A stretch of 64,000 bases of DNA from Chloroflexota bacterium (lineage in GTDB: Bacteria > Chloroflexota > Chloroflexia > Chloroflexales > Roseiflexaceae). Below the pieces are notes generated by a model, which saw only the letters and a list, made by a program, of their open reading frames with translations, did not search any database and was not told the origin of the DNA. Every line of letters starts with the position of its first letter. Position 1 is the stretch's first letter. Of the stretch, positions 43,902-55,727 are shown one piece after another. Position numbers and translations under genes: made by a program. Where the stretch lies: contig JAGWYG010000005.1 of NCBI GenBank assembly GCA_018969485.1, forward strand, positions 22,250-86,249. Direction: 5' to 3'.

Positions 43902-44343
43902 GCGTTGTCCACAGCAGGTGGCCACCCGGGCATGCGCGGTGGCGCCGACGCGGCACGGCCGCGGGCTCGCCCTGGTACGCCACCGCCGGGGCGCCGGCCG
44001 GATGCGCCGCGCCACGCATGTGCGTCCTTGCTCGCGCGCGGCGACCCCGCACCGTGCTGGCCCGCGCTGCCGGTCGAGCGGAGGCGCCCCTGCTCGCGCG
44101 GAGACCGCGGTAGGCGTCATCGAGGCGCATGCTGTGCGCCAGGCGCCACTGCTCGTGCGCGGAGACCGCGGCGACGCCCTGGCGTGCGGTCATCGGGTGG
44201 CAGGGCACCAGATGCGCCCCGACCACTCCCGCGCGGCGCGGAACCGGAGCGAGCGCTGACCCGGCGCCGCGCGGCACCCCATCACCGGCGGCCCGCACAC
44301 GCCCAGCGCGCCATCGGTGCGTGCATGCCGGTGGCGTGGCGTC
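43783..44343. other. oriC: Putative replication origin (oriC) with DnaA boxes
   Basis: Perfect DnaA boxes TTATCCACA lie at 43783-43791 and 43803-43811 (plus) and at 43817-43825 (minus, TGTGGATAA). A one-mismatch box TTGTCCACA is at 43905-43913. The first three are inside the 3' end of scpB. Between there and dnaA the sequence is very GC-rich and carries three copies of an imperfect ~20-base repeat (TGCTCGYGCGCGGMGACC core) at 44029, 44091 and 44150, spaced about 60 bases. No obvious AT-rich unwinding element was seen. Confidence 0.75.
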
Positions 44344-44372
44344 TTGTCTCGACTGCGTGCATCGGGTATAGT
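44344..44372 (+). promoter_or_regulatory. Promoter of dnaA
   Basis: TTGTCT, a 17-base spacer and TATAGT. The leader before the GTG at 44482 would be about 100 bases. Confidence 0.65.
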
Positions 44373-44481
44373 GGAGGGCGACGGATGATCCCACCGACGT
44401 GCTGGTGCTCGCGCCGAGCCCGCGGCGCCGTGCGACCATGCGCCGCGATGGTCGTCCGGGTGAACGGTGGCGGAGGGCGAT

Positions 44482-45897
44482 GTGGACATTCCACGGATCT
44501 GGGCGACGACGCTGGGAACGCTCCAGGTGCAGACGACGCGCAATGAGTTCGTGACGTGGCTGCGCCCGGCGCGGCTGCTCGCGATCGAGAACAACGTCGC
44601 ACTGGTGGGCGTCCCCAGCAGTTTCGCCAAGGAGCGCATCGAGAACCGCTACATCGCGGCGATTCGCGATCAGCTCAGCCTGCATGCTGGCGAACCGATC
44701 GATGTGCGCGTGGTGATCATCGAGCAGCGGGCGCTGCCCGGCGAGATGATGATCCCCGCCGAGAGCGTGCGCGCCGAACCGGCCGGCGAGGTGGTGGCGC
44801 CCAGCGACAGCGCTGCGGTGACCGTCCAGCAACTCAGCTTCACCGGCGGCGCCCAGGGAATGCTCAATCCGCGCTACACCTTCGACCGGTTCATCGTGGG
44901 ATCGAGCAACCGCCTCGCCAACGCCGCCTGCCTCGCCGTCGCCGAGCATCCGGCACAGGCGTACAACCCCCTGTTCCTCTATGGTGGCGTCGGCCTCGGC
45001 AAGACCCACCTGCTGCACGCCATCGGCAACCGCGCGATCGACCGTGATCCGGATATCAATGTCCTGTATGTATCGAGCGAACGGTTCACCAACGACCTCA
45101 TCAATGCGATCCGGCGGCAGCAGACCGAGGATTTCCGGCATCGCTACCGCAATATCGATATCCTGATGATCGATGACATTCAATTCATCGCCGGCAAAGA
45201 CGGCACGCAGGAAGAGTTCTTCCACACCTTCAACACCCTGCATTCAGCCGGCAAGCAGATCGTCATCTCCTCCGACCGCCCCCCCAAAGCGATCGTCACG
45301 CTCGAGGAGCGTCTGCGTTCACGATTCGAGTGGGGGCTCATCGTCGACGTCCAGCTGCCCGACTTCGAGACGCGCACCGCGATCCTGCGCGCCAAATCCG
45401 AGCAGATCGCCGCGCACGTCCCGGCCGACGTGATTGATTTTCTGGCAAGCCGCGTGCAGAGCAATATCCGCGAGCTCGAGGGATGCCTCAACCGGGTCGC
45501 AGCAGTCGCGCAGCTGAGCGAGCGGGCGATCACCGTGGAGGTCGCTGCGGCGGCGCTCGTCGAAATCCTGAACACGGCCGGCCAGCGGCGCATCTCTCCC
45601 GACGTCATCATCCGCGAAGTTGCCGCGCATTACGGTGTCGAACTGCGGGCGCTGCAGGGGCGGAGCCGCAGCCAGAGCGTCGTGCTGCCGCGGCAGGTCG
45701 CGATGTATCTGTTGCGCGAGGAGACCGGGCTGAGCCTGGTCGATATCGGGCAGTTGCTCGGGGGGCGAGACCACACGACGGTGATCCATGGATTCGACAA
45801 GGTGACCGAGGAGCTGAATGGCGATGCGCGGCTGCGACGCGACATCGCCACGATCCGTGAGCGCCTGTACCAGGGCCAGGATGGGGGAGCGCATTGA
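44482..45897 (+). CDS. dnaA: Chromosomal replication initiator protein DnaA
   Basis: A 471-residue initiator. Domain I begins '[20 protein letters not shown]'; the AAA+ domain has '[20 protein letters not shown]', Walker A '[16 protein letters not shown]', Walker B '[13 protein letters not shown]' and '[20 protein letters not shown]' (sensor/Arg region). Domain IV carries the DnaA signature '[13 protein letters not shown]' that reads the 9-mer boxes. The GTG at 44482 is chosen because GGAGGG lies four bases upstream; another GTG at 44467 would add five residues. It adjoins the putative oriC. dnaN is not the next gene, which differs from many bacteria. Confidence 0.97.
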   Translation: MDIPRIWATTLGTLQVQTTRNEFVTWLRPARLLAIENNVALVGVPSSFAKERIENRYIAAIRDQLSLHAGEPIDVRVVIIEQRALPGEMMIPAESVRAEPAGEVVAPSDSAAVTVQQLSFTGGAQGMLNPRYTFDRFIVGSSNRLANAACLAVAEHPAQAYNPLFLYGGVGLGKTHLLHAIGNRAIDRDPDINVLYVSSERFTNDLINAIRRQQTEDFRHRYRNIDILMIDDIQFIAGKDGTQEEFFHTFNTLHSAGKQIVISSDRPPKAIVTLEERLRSRFEWGLIVDVQLPDFETRTAILRAKSEQIAAHVPADVIDFLASRVQSNIRELEGCLNRVAAVAQLSERAITVEVAAAALVEILNTAGQRRISPDVIIREVAAHYGVELRALQGRSRSQSVVLPRQVAMYLLREETGLSLVDIGQLLGGRDHTTVIHGFDKVTEELNGDARLRRDIATIRERLYQGQDGGAH

Positions 45898-45928
45898 CTG
45901 ACGGGCCATCCCGGCGCAGGAGCATGGC

Positions 45929-46807
45929 GTGAACGGCAGCCAGCCGCCAGCCGCCGACATGATCATCGATGAGCCGCTCGTCGCCCGCCTGCTCGCCGAG
46001 CAGCGCCCCGACCTGTGCGGCCTGGCGCTCCGCAGCGTCGGCCATGGCTGGGACAACGCCCTCTGGCGGATCGGCGCACACGCGGCCCTGCGGCTGCCGC
46101 GGCGGGCGCTCGCGGCCGCGCTGGTGCTGCACGAACAGCGCTGGCTGCCCGTGCTGGCCCCGCGACTGCCGGTGCCCATCCCGGCGCCCGTCTGGTGCGG
46201 CGCGCCCGGCGCGGCATTTCCCTGGCACTGGAGCATCGTCCCGTGGTACGACGGCACGGCGGCCGATGGCATACAGCTAGGCGCCGCCGCACAGGAGCAG
46301 CTTGCGGCCACGCTGCGCGCGCTGCACCAGCCCGCACCGGGAGATGCGCCGGCCAATCCGCTGCGCGGCGTCGCGCTGGCGCTGCGCAGCGACGCGTTCG
46401 ACGCGCGGGTGGCGCTGGCGTGCCAGGTCAGCGGCAGCGCGGTCGATGCGTGCCGGGCCGTGTGGCACGAAGCGATCACGGTGCCGATCGATGTGGCGCC
46501 GTGCTGGATTCACGGCGATCTGCATCCGGGCAACGTGCTGATCGGCGCCGGCCAGATCGCTGCGCTGCTGGACTGGGGGGATCTGTGTGCCGGTGATCCC
46601 GCCACCGACCTGGCGGCATGGTGGATGCTCGTGGCCGACGCGGCAGCCCGGCAGGCGATGCTGGCGCGCTCGGCATCGCCGGCGACCGTGCGGCGTGCGC
46701 GCGGCTGGGCTCTGTTCTTCGGCGTGATGTTCGCCGCCGCCGGGCACCACGACGCATCGCTGGCGCGGCTCGGCAGCATGACGCTGCGGCGTGTGATCCA
46801 GGAGTGA
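45929..46807 (+). CDS. APH-family phosphotransferase
   Basis: A 292-residue small-molecule kinase of the aminoglycoside phosphotransferase fold. The nucleotide lobe has 'GHGWDNALWRIG' and 'ALRLPRRALA'; the catalytic loop is 'WIHGDLHPGNVL' (Brenner motif HxDxxxxN) and the metal Asp lies in 'ALLDWGDLCAGDPATDLAAW'. Such enzymes phosphorylate sugars, choline or antibiotics; resistance cannot be inferred. GTG start with GCAGGAGC upstream. Confidence 0.9.
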   Translation: MNGSQPPAADMIIDEPLVARLLAEQRPDLCGLALRSVGHGWDNALWRIGAHAALRLPRRALAAALVLHEQRWLPVLAPRLPVPIPAPVWCGAPGAAFPWHWSIVPWYDGTAADGIQLGAAAQEQLAATLRALHQPAPGDAPANPLRGVALALRSDAFDARVALACQVSGSAVDACRAVWHEAITVPIDVAPCWIHGDLHPGNVLIGAGQIAALLDWGDLCAGDPATDLAAWWMLVADAAARQAMLARSASPATVRRARGWALFFGVMFAAAGHHDASLARLGSMTLRRVIQE

Positions 46808-46811
46808 TGTG

Positions 46812-48890
46812 ATGCCCCCACGATACCGCCCGCAGCCACGGCTCATCGGCTGGATCGTGCTGCTGACGCTCCTGATGGTGCCGCGCCCGGCGGCGGCCGG
46901 TGGCTCGTCGGCCCGTCCCGACGAAGTGGTCATCGGCCTACGCCCGGGGATCACGCTGAGCCGCCAGGCGCGACCGTCGGTCGCCAGCGCCGGCCTGGGC
47001 GAGGCGTTGCGCCGCATCGGCGCCGTGGCGGCGCTGCCGGTCGGCGGCGACGCCTACCGCGTGCGGCTCACCGGCCGGGTAGCGCCCGACCAGGCCAGCA
47101 GCGCGCTGCTCGCGAGCGATGCCGTGGCGTATGCCGAGCCAAACCGCTGGCGCACGCGGCAGCGGCTGCCCAACGATCCGATGCTCGCCGAGCAATGGGC
47201 GCTGACTGCGATCAGCGCGCCATCGGGCTGGGAGCAGACCACCAGCGCGACGGTGCCGATCGCCATCATCGATTCGGGCGTCTCGCCGACCCACCTCGAT
47301 CTCAAGCAGCAGCTGCTGCCCGGCATCGATCTGGTGTCGCTCGACGACGATCCACGCGACGACGATGGCCACGGCACGTACACCGCCGGGCTGGCTGCGG
47401 CGAGCGGCGACGACGGCATCGGCATCGCCGGCGTCTGCTGGTCGTGCCCGATCATACCCGTCAAGGCGCTCGATCGGCGCGGCCGCGGCGACGATGCCAC
47501 CATCGCGCTCGGCATCCGGTGGGCCGTCGACCGCGGCGCGCGGATCATCAGCATGGCGCTCGGCGGCCCCAATGAATCGCGCGTGCTGGACGAAGCCGTG
47601 CGCTATGCCACCAGTCGCGGCGCATTGATCATCGCCGCTGCCGGGAACGACGGCGTCGGCGGTGCAGCCAGCTATCCGGCCGCATTTGCCGACGTGCTGT
47701 CGGTCGCCGCACTCGATCGCGATGGCAGCGTCGCCACATTCTCCACCTCCGGGAGCTCCGTCGATCTGGCGGCGCCCGGCGTCCAGATTCTCAGCACGAG
47801 TTGGCAGCGCCTGCAGGGTGACGGCTATGACGTCGCCGACGGCACCAGCGCCGCCAGCCCGCAGGTCGCCGGGGTCGCCGCGCTGGTGCTCGGCCGACGC
47901 GACACCCTGACGCCCGACCAGCTCGCCGATGTGCTGCGCCTCGGCGCCGACGACATCGACGCGCCCGGACCCGACGACCGGTCGGGATATGGCCGCGTCG
48001 ATCTGCAGCGCAGCCTGGCGCTGGTCGATGATCCGAACCTGCTGCAGTCCTCGGTGATCGAAGGCCAGATCCGCGATGCCACCTGGCCCGTGACGCTGCT
48101 GCTCGACGGTGCGACGCCGGTGCCGCTCGACGCGGACGGGCGCTTCCGTCTGTCCGGGCTGGCACCAGGAACCTATGTGCTCGTGGCGACCGATCAGGCG
48201 GGCCGTACGCTGGAGCTGCGCGCGAGCGTCAACGGCACCGCGCTCGGGCGCGCATGGCTCGATGGCCGGTTTGCCTCCGACGGGCGCGCCAACTTCGTGG
48301 CGGAGACACCCGACGGCCTCAGCCGCTGGTTTCCCGAGACGGGCCACACGTTGCGTGGCGCCTTCCAGGCCTTCTGGGAGCGTCACGGCGGGCTGGCGAC
48401 GTTCGGCTACCCGATCAGCCGGGAGTTCGTCGAACGTGATCCGCTGACCGGCGATCGCCTGGTGCAATACTTCGAGCGTCACCGCCTCGAGCTCCATCCC
48501 GAGGCGGCGCCCGGGGCGCAGGTGCAGCTGACGCGCCTGGGCGACCGGCTGCTGCGTGCGGCGGGCATCGACTGGTACGGCGCCGGCCCGAATCCACCGA
48601 TCGTGGGGTGTCGCTTCTTCGAAGCGACCGGGCGCAATCTCTGTGGCGCATTCCTGGCGCGCTGGCGCGCCGGCGGGATCGAGGGCGACGGCCGTGCCGG
48701 CTTCAGCGATGCCGAGAGCCTGGCGCTGTTCGGCTACCCGCTCGGTGAGGCGCAGCCGCTGACGCTGGCCGACGGCCGCACCATCATGGTGCAGTGGTTC
48801 GAGCGCGCCCGGTTCGAGGATCACGGCGAGCAGGGCGTGCTGCTCGGCCTGCTCGGCGACGAACTGGCGCGCGCGCAGGGACTGCGCTGA
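46812..48890 (+). CDS. Secreted subtilase with C-terminal repeated modules
   Basis: A 692-residue exported serine protease. The signal peptide is 'LIGWIVLLTLLMVPRPAAAG', followed by an inhibitor-like propeptide (about 30-120). The S8 domain has Asp in 'AIIDSGVSPTHLDL', His in 'DDGHGTYTAG' and Ser in 'DGTSAASPQVAGVAA'. After a carboxypeptidase-regulatory-like beta domain ('RFRLSGLAPGTYVLVA') come two copies of a module with 'FPETGHTLRGAFQAFWERHG...FGYP' and 'FFEATGRNLCGAFLARWRAG...FGYP', common in exported proteins of this phylum. The ATG follows GGAG; an overlapping GTG one codon upstream is possible. Confidence 0.92.
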   Translation: MPPRYRPQPRLIGWIVLLTLLMVPRPAAAGGSSARPDEVVIGLRPGITLSRQARPSVASAGLGEALRRIGAVAALPVGGDAYRVRLTGRVAPDQASSALLASDAVAYAEPNRWRTRQRLPNDPMLAEQWALTAISAPSGWEQTTSATVPIAIIDSGVSPTHLDLKQQLLPGIDLVSLDDDPRDDDGHGTYTAGLAAASGDDGIGIAGVCWSCPIIPVKALDRRGRGDDATIALGIRWAVDRGARIISMALGGPNESRVLDEAVRYATSRGALIIAAAGNDGVGGAASYPAAFADVLSVAALDRDGSVATFSTSGSSVDLAAPGVQILSTSWQRLQGDGYDVADGTSAASPQVAGVAALVLGRRDTLTPDQLADVLRLGADDIDAPGPDDRSGYGRVDLQRSLALVDDPNLLQSSVIEGQIRDATWPVTLLLDGATPVPLDADGRFRLSGLAPGTYVLVATDQAGRTLELRASVNGTALGRAWLDGRFASDGRANFVAETPDGLSRWFPETGHTLRGAFQAFWERHGGLATFGYPISREFVERDPLTGDRLVQYFERHRLELHPEAAPGAQVQLTRLGDRLLRAAGIDWYGAGPNPPIVGCRFFEATGRNLCGAFLARWRAGGIEGDGRAGFSDAESLALFGYPLGEAQPLTLADGRTIMVQWFERARFEDHGEQGVLLGLLGDELARAQGLR

Positions 48891-48938
48891 GCGCCCGTGC
48901 CGGCGACACTGCCCATCGCGCTGATGTTGAGGAGACCC

Positions 48939-49595
48939 ATGAACGATCCACAGCGGATCTACTTCGCCGGCGACCTGTTCGACCACAAGGATCTGAGCGG
49001 CAACGTGCTGCTCGCCGCCGCCATCGATCGCGAGAGCGGCGGGGCACTGCAGTGCGTGCTGCCGCAGCATCTCGAAGCCGTCGGCAATCGCTCGGTCGAC
49101 GTGCGCAACGTCGATCTGCTGGCCATCATCGAGGCCGACCTGATCCTGCTGAACTTCGACGGGCTCGAGCTCGATTCCGGCACCGTCGTCGAGTTCATGA
49201 TGGCCAAGATGCTCGACCTGCCGGCCGTGGTCCTGCGCACCGACTTCCGCCGCGGCGGTGACCAGCGCGATGGCGACCCATGGAACCTGATGGCGTCGGG
49301 GTATCCGCGCAGCCGGGTCGTATGGCTCAATGCGATGCGCTGGTACCGCGAGGCCTGGGCGCCTGGCGTGGCGCCGGCGATGGTGCTCGAGCAGTACCAC
49401 GCGCGGATCGCGCGCGCCGTGGTCGATGCCTTCGCCGAGGCCTGCGCCGAACCGGCGGTGCATCCCCGAGACCCCGCGGCGCTCGCCGCCCTGTATCACT
49501 GGGCGCGGCAGTTTCCCGGCAGCGGCCTCGATGCCCTGATCAGCGACGAGCGCGTCCTGGCGCTGGTGGCGCGGCGGCTGGCGCGCCAGCCGTGA
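48939..49595 (+). CDS. Nucleoside 2-deoxyribosyltransferase-like protein
   Basis: A 218-residue protein beginning 'MNDPQRIYFAGDLFDHKDLS' after a GAGGAGA ribosome site. 'YFAGDLFDHKDLSGNVLL', 'EADLILLNFDGLELDSGT' and 'VVEFMMAKMLDLPAVVLRTD' match the Rossmann-like nucleoside 2-deoxyribosyltransferase family, with the catalytic Glu likely in the 'GTVVEF' segment. It may exchange bases between deoxyribonucleosides or act on a related nucleotide. It is 44 bases after the subtilase and 90 bases before alaS, which has its own promoter. Confidence 0.87.
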   Translation: MNDPQRIYFAGDLFDHKDLSGNVLLAAAIDRESGGALQCVLPQHLEAVGNRSVDVRNVDLLAIIEADLILLNFDGLELDSGTVVEFMMAKMLDLPAVVLRTDFRRGGDQRDGDPWNLMASGYPRSRVVWLNAMRWYREAWAPGVAPAMVLEQYHARIARAVVDAFAEACAEPAVHPRDPAALAALYHWARQFPGSGLDALISDERVLALVARRLARQP

Positions 49596-49618
49596 CTGCG
49601 CCGGCGGTCGGGGCGCGT

Positions 49619-49647
49619 TTGACGGCATTCGGCGCGCTGGGTACAAT
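49619..49647 (+). promoter_or_regulatory. Promoter of alaS
   Basis: TTGACG, a 17-base spacer and TACAAT, ending 38 bases before the alaS start. Confidence 0.72.
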
Positions 49648-49685
49648 GGCGCGACGACCGGGTTGACCTGAAGGGTAGGGACGGC

Positions 49686-52346
<2,661 letters not shown>

Positions 52347-52385
52347 CCGCGTCGGCGACGGTGACCGATGTGAGGTAGGACGAGC

Positions 52386-54212
52386 ATGAGCGATGAATCT
52401 GCACGCCAGCGTGGCCGGCCAGACCCCGACCGCGATGCGCTCGCGCTGCTCGATGCGCTGCTGACCGAGGCACCGGCGGCGACGGTGGTGGTGGTTCGTC
52501 CGAACGATACCATCGGGACGGTTGCGGCGCGGATCTATGCGACCGGCGCCGCCCGGATCGAGTTGCTCTTTCCGCCCGAGCACGTCGAGTTTCGCCAGCC
52601 GACGAGTTTCTCGACGCTGCGCAGCCTGCTGGCCGAGGCGGGCATCGCGGTCAGCGTGGTCACCGTCGATCCGGCGATCGCGGCGGCGGCGCGTCGTGGA
52701 CAGGTGGCGGCGGTGACCGTCGAGCCACCGGTGCGTGCGGCCACCGCCGGCCAGGCGGCAGCCGCGGCATCGCCGGGCCGCGCCGCCGAGCCGCCCACTG
52801 TGCCGGCAGCCCGCGCCGCCGAGCCGCCCACCGTCCGCCGCACGCCCGCCATCGAGCCACCCGCCGTCCGCCGCACGCCCGATGTCGCAGCGCTGCAGGC
52901 GGCGGCGACGCTGGCGCAGCCGCGCCGCGACCCATCGCGCGATGCCGACACCGCGCCCAGCCGCATCCGGCGGAATCGTCGCTCGGCGTTCATCGGCACG
53001 CTCGTCGCCCTCGGCATGATGGTCGCGGGCGGCGCCGGCTGGTTGTCCACCCAGCGCACGACGGTGGCGGTCGTGCCGCCACGCGCCGCGACCGAGCAGC
53101 ATCCGTTCGATGGCGAGGTGCTGCCGGTCGCCGTCGCGCTCCCCGAGAGCGACGTGCCGACGGTGCAGGCGAAGCCGCTCAGCGTCGCGGTGACCTTCTC
53201 GGTGCGGGGTCGGGTGCAGTCCGAGAGCATGGTGCCGACCGGCCGCGCCCAGGGGATGGTCACCATCATCAACACACTCGAACAGCCTGTCGAGCTGCCA
53301 GAGGGCACTGACCTGCTCGCGAGCGGCGCGGACGGCGGCGAGATCCGCTTCATGCTCGACCAGGCGGTCACCGTGCCGGCTGCCGTGACCTCATCGGATG
53401 CCAGTGGCCTGAGCACCACGTACGGTTCGCTCGAGGTGATGGTGACGGCACGCGTCGCGGGATCGACCGGCAATGTGCCGCGCGATGCGATCACCCGGAT
53501 CGTCATTCCGGGGCAGCAGCCGATCATCACCGATCGCAGCAATCTGCTCATCCGCCACGAAGCGCTCGCCGGCGGCAGCGAGGCGCTGCGCCGGGCGGTG
53601 AGTGATGCTGCCATCCAGCCGGTGCTCGGCGAGGCGCTGACTGGCCTCTACCGCACTGCGATGGAGCGGTTCCAGCAGGAGATCGGTGACCGGGCGTTCA
53701 CGCTCGACCCCGAGACGATCGCGCCGACGCCGGAGCGCCTGGCGCAACCCGACGGCGGCGTGACCGTCACCGTCACACCTGACGTCGGCGAGCCCGTCGG
53801 CGACGATGGCGCCTTCGACGTGACGGTCAGCGCGACGTTCAGCGCGCTGGCGACCCCGACCGACGAGCCGGTTCGGGTACAGCTCCAGCGGATCGTGCCA
53901 CAGCATCTGGTCAGGCAGGTGGCGCTGGTGTGCCAGCCAGCGGCGCTGCCGGCCTTCGTCGTCGATGCCTGGCGCTGGGATGGGTCGGCGCTGAGCGCCG
54001 ACGGCGTGATGTCGTGCACGACGCCGAGCCAGCTTGCCGACGACATGCTGGTGCGCATACATGCGGCGCTGCTGGGGATGACGCGCGCCGAGGCGCGCGA
54101 GTACCTGGATGTGCTGCAGAGTCGCGGGATGATCGCCGGCTACACGCTGCCCGACGTCGAGCGGCTTCCTGAGCTTGACTGGCTGCTGACGGTGCAGGTG
54201 GCGGGTGTATGA
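52386..54212 (+). CDS. Membrane protein with baseplate-J-like domain
   Basis: A 608-residue protein. The first ~100 residues contain 'VVVVRPNDTIGTVAARIYAT', a segment found in proteins adjacent to ruvX in this phylum. A Pro/Ala-rich low-complexity stretch with repeated 'AAEPPTV' leads to a membrane helix ('FIGTLVALGMMVAGGAGWLS', about 200-220). The extracytoplasmic region contains 'MVTIINTLEQPVELPEGTDL' and 'VPRDAITRIV', resembling the baseplate J/gp47 fold of contractile injection and phage tails. No other phage-tail genes are nearby, so it is probably a domesticated surface protein. It lies between alaS and ruvX in an apparent operon. Confidence 0.8.
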   Translation: MSDESARQRGRPDPDRDALALLDALLTEAPAATVVVVRPNDTIGTVAARIYATGAARIELLFPPEHVEFRQPTSFSTLRSLLAEAGIAVSVVTVDPAIAAAARRGQVAAVTVEPPVRAATAGQAAAAASPGRAAEPPTVPAARAAEPPTVRRTPAIEPPAVRRTPDVAALQAAATLAQPRRDPSRDADTAPSRIRRNRRSAFIGTLVALGMMVAGGAGWLSTQRTTVAVVPPRAATEQHPFDGEVLPVAVALPESDVPTVQAKPLSVAVTFSVRGRVQSESMVPTGRAQGMVTIINTLEQPVELPEGTDLLASGADGGEIRFMLDQAVTVPAAVTSSDASGLSTTYGSLEVMVTARVAGSTGNVPRDAITRIVIPGQQPIITDRSNLLIRHEALAGGSEALRRAVSDAAIQPVLGEALTGLYRTAMERFQQEIGDRAFTLDPETIAPTPERLAQPDGGVTVTVTPDVGEPVGDDGAFDVTVSATFSALATPTDEPVRVQLQRIVPQHLVRQVALVCQPAALPAFVVDAWRWDGSALSADGVMSCTTPSQLADDMLVRIHAALLGMTRAEAREYLDVLQSRGMIAGYTLPDVERLPELDWLLTVQVAGV

Positions 54213-54669
54213 TGCGCCAGCAGCGGCGCCTGGGCCGCCGCCCGAGCCTGGCCGGGTGCTGGCGCTCGATGTCGGCGGGCGGCGCATCGGCGTGGCGCTG
54301 AGCGACACGACGCAACGGCTGGCGACGCCGCTGACGACGCTGGCGGCGGCGCCGCGCCCACACGCATTGCTGAAGATCGCGACCCTCATCGCGCAGCACG
54401 AGGTCGTCGCGCTGGTCATCGGCCTGCCGCTGTCGCTCGACGGGACGGTGGGGCCGCAGGCGCAGCTGACGCAGCGGTTCGGCGCGGCGCTGGCGGCGCA
54501 TGTGCAGATCCCGATCCACTACGTCGACGAACGCTTCACCAGCGCGGCTGCCGAGCGCATGATGATCGAGCTGGGCATTCGTGCCGACCGCCGCCGCGCA
54601 CAGATCGACCAGGTGGCGGCGTCGCTCATCCTGCAGGAGTATCTTGATCGTGAGCGTCCGACGTCGTGA
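54205..54669 (+). CDS. ruvX: Holliday junction resolvase-like protein RuvX (YqgF)
   Basis: A 154-residue RNase H-fold nuclease involved in pre-16S rRNA end processing. 'LALDVGGRRIGVALSD' holds the first acidic site, 'ALVIGLPLSLDGTVGPQA' the second and 'PIHYVDERFTSAAAE' the third; 'RRRAQIDQVAASLILQEYL' provides the final Asp. The GTG start overlaps the end of the previous gene by eight bases. Confidence 0.93.
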   Translation: MYDAPAAAPGPPPEPGRVLALDVGGRRIGVALSDTTQRLATPLTTLAAAPRPHALLKIATLIAQHEVVALVIGLPLSLDGTVGPQAQLTQRFGAALAAHVQIPIHYVDERFTSAAAERMMIELGIRADRRRAQIDQVAASLILQEYLDRERPTS

Positions 54670-54721
54670 GCGCACCGGCCGCGGTCGTCCGGCACAGCCG
54701 CGCAGGCGGCGCGTCGGGCGA

Positions 54722-55723
54722 TCAGGGGGTGGCGTCGTGCGCGTCGCGCGATGGCTGCGGCGGCGCCGGGCGGTCGCCGGCAGCCGGCACGCCACCGAGC
54801 GTCCATGCCTCGCTGACGCAGCGCTCGACCGCACACGCCAGCACATCGGCGGCGATCGCCCCGAGCAGCGTCAGCGGCGGCGCGGGGCGCCGTGCGGTCG
54901 CGACGACGAAGATCGCATCACCATCATACGGTGTATGGATCGGGTAGATGGTTCGCGCGAGCCCATCGTGAGCCATCTGGGCCACCTTGCGCGCCTCGGC
55001 CTTGGTCAGCGTCGCGTCGGTCGCCACCACCGCGATGGTTGTGTTCTCGGCTGTGGCGGGACGATGTTGGGCCGCCAGCTGCCGCAGCAGCCGGTGTGCC
55101 GGCACGATCGACCCGGCGGCGTCGCGCACACCTGCCAGCACGACCCCGTCATGTGCGCGGCGCACCTCGCCCAGCGCATTGCAGACGGCCAGCGCGCCGA
55201 TCGTGGTGCCATCGGCGAGGCGCTCGCTCCAACTACCGACGCCGGCCTTCATCGACCAGGCATTGCCCCGGAGTTTGCCGACCGTCGCGCCGATGCCAGC
55301 GCCGACGCAACCTTCGCCGGTCAGCGTCGTCGCGGCATCGCAGGCCGCCCGCCCCATCGCGTGATCGGGCCAGCGGTCGCCCGAGCCGATCGCCAGATCG
55401 AAGATCACCGCCGCCGGCACGATCGGCACCGGGCGTACGCTGGTGGCGAAGCCATGACCGCGCTGCGCGAGCCAGTGCATCACGCCATCGGCAGCCGCCA
55501 GGCCAAACGCGCTGCCGCCGCACAGGACCACCGCATGCACCTGGGCGACCAGCGCCTCCGGCACCAGCAGATCGGTCTCGCGCGTGCCGGGCGCGCCACC
55601 ACGAACATCCACCGCACCGGTCGCGCCATCGACCGTCAGCACGACGGTGCAGCCGGTGAGCGCAGCTGCGTCGTGGGCGTGACCGACCAGAACGCCGGGG
55701 ACGTCGGTGATCGCCGGGGGCAT
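54722..55723 (-). CDS. P1/DmpA-family peptidase (S58)
   Basis: A 333-residue member of the DmpA/L-aminopeptidase-esterase family, which self-cleaves to expose a catalytic Ser/Thr. 'ITDVPGVLVGHAHDAAALTG' is the classical start, 'RGGAPGTRETDLLVP' and 'VVLCGGSAFGLAAADGVMHW' are family signatures, and 'ATLTKAEARKVAQMAHDGLA' precedes the conserved 'YPIHTPYDGDAIF'. The ATG follows GAGGAGTGAG. It ends the leftward operon and converges with ruvX. Confidence 0.92.
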   Translation of the reverse strand: MPPAITDVPGVLVGHAHDAAALTGCTVVLTVDGATGAVDVRGGAPGTRETDLLVPEALVAQVHAVVLCGGSAFGLAAADGVMHWLAQRGHGFATSVRPVPIVPAAVIFDLAIGSGDRWPDHAMGRAACDAATTLTGEGCVGAGIGATVGKLRGNAWSMKAGVGSWSERLADGTTIGALAVCNALGEVRRAHDGVVLAGVRDAAGSIVPAHRLLRQLAAQHRPATAENTTIAVVATDATLTKAEARKVAQMAHDGLARTIYPIHTPYDGDAIFVVATARRPAPPLTLLGAIAADVLACAVERCVSEAWTLGGVPAAGDRPAPPQPSRDAHDATP

Positions 55724-55727
55724 ACGC

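Noticed and set aside
46938..49646. 902-codon leftward open frame
   Set aside because: Antisense to the subtilase and deoxyribosyltransferase-like genes.
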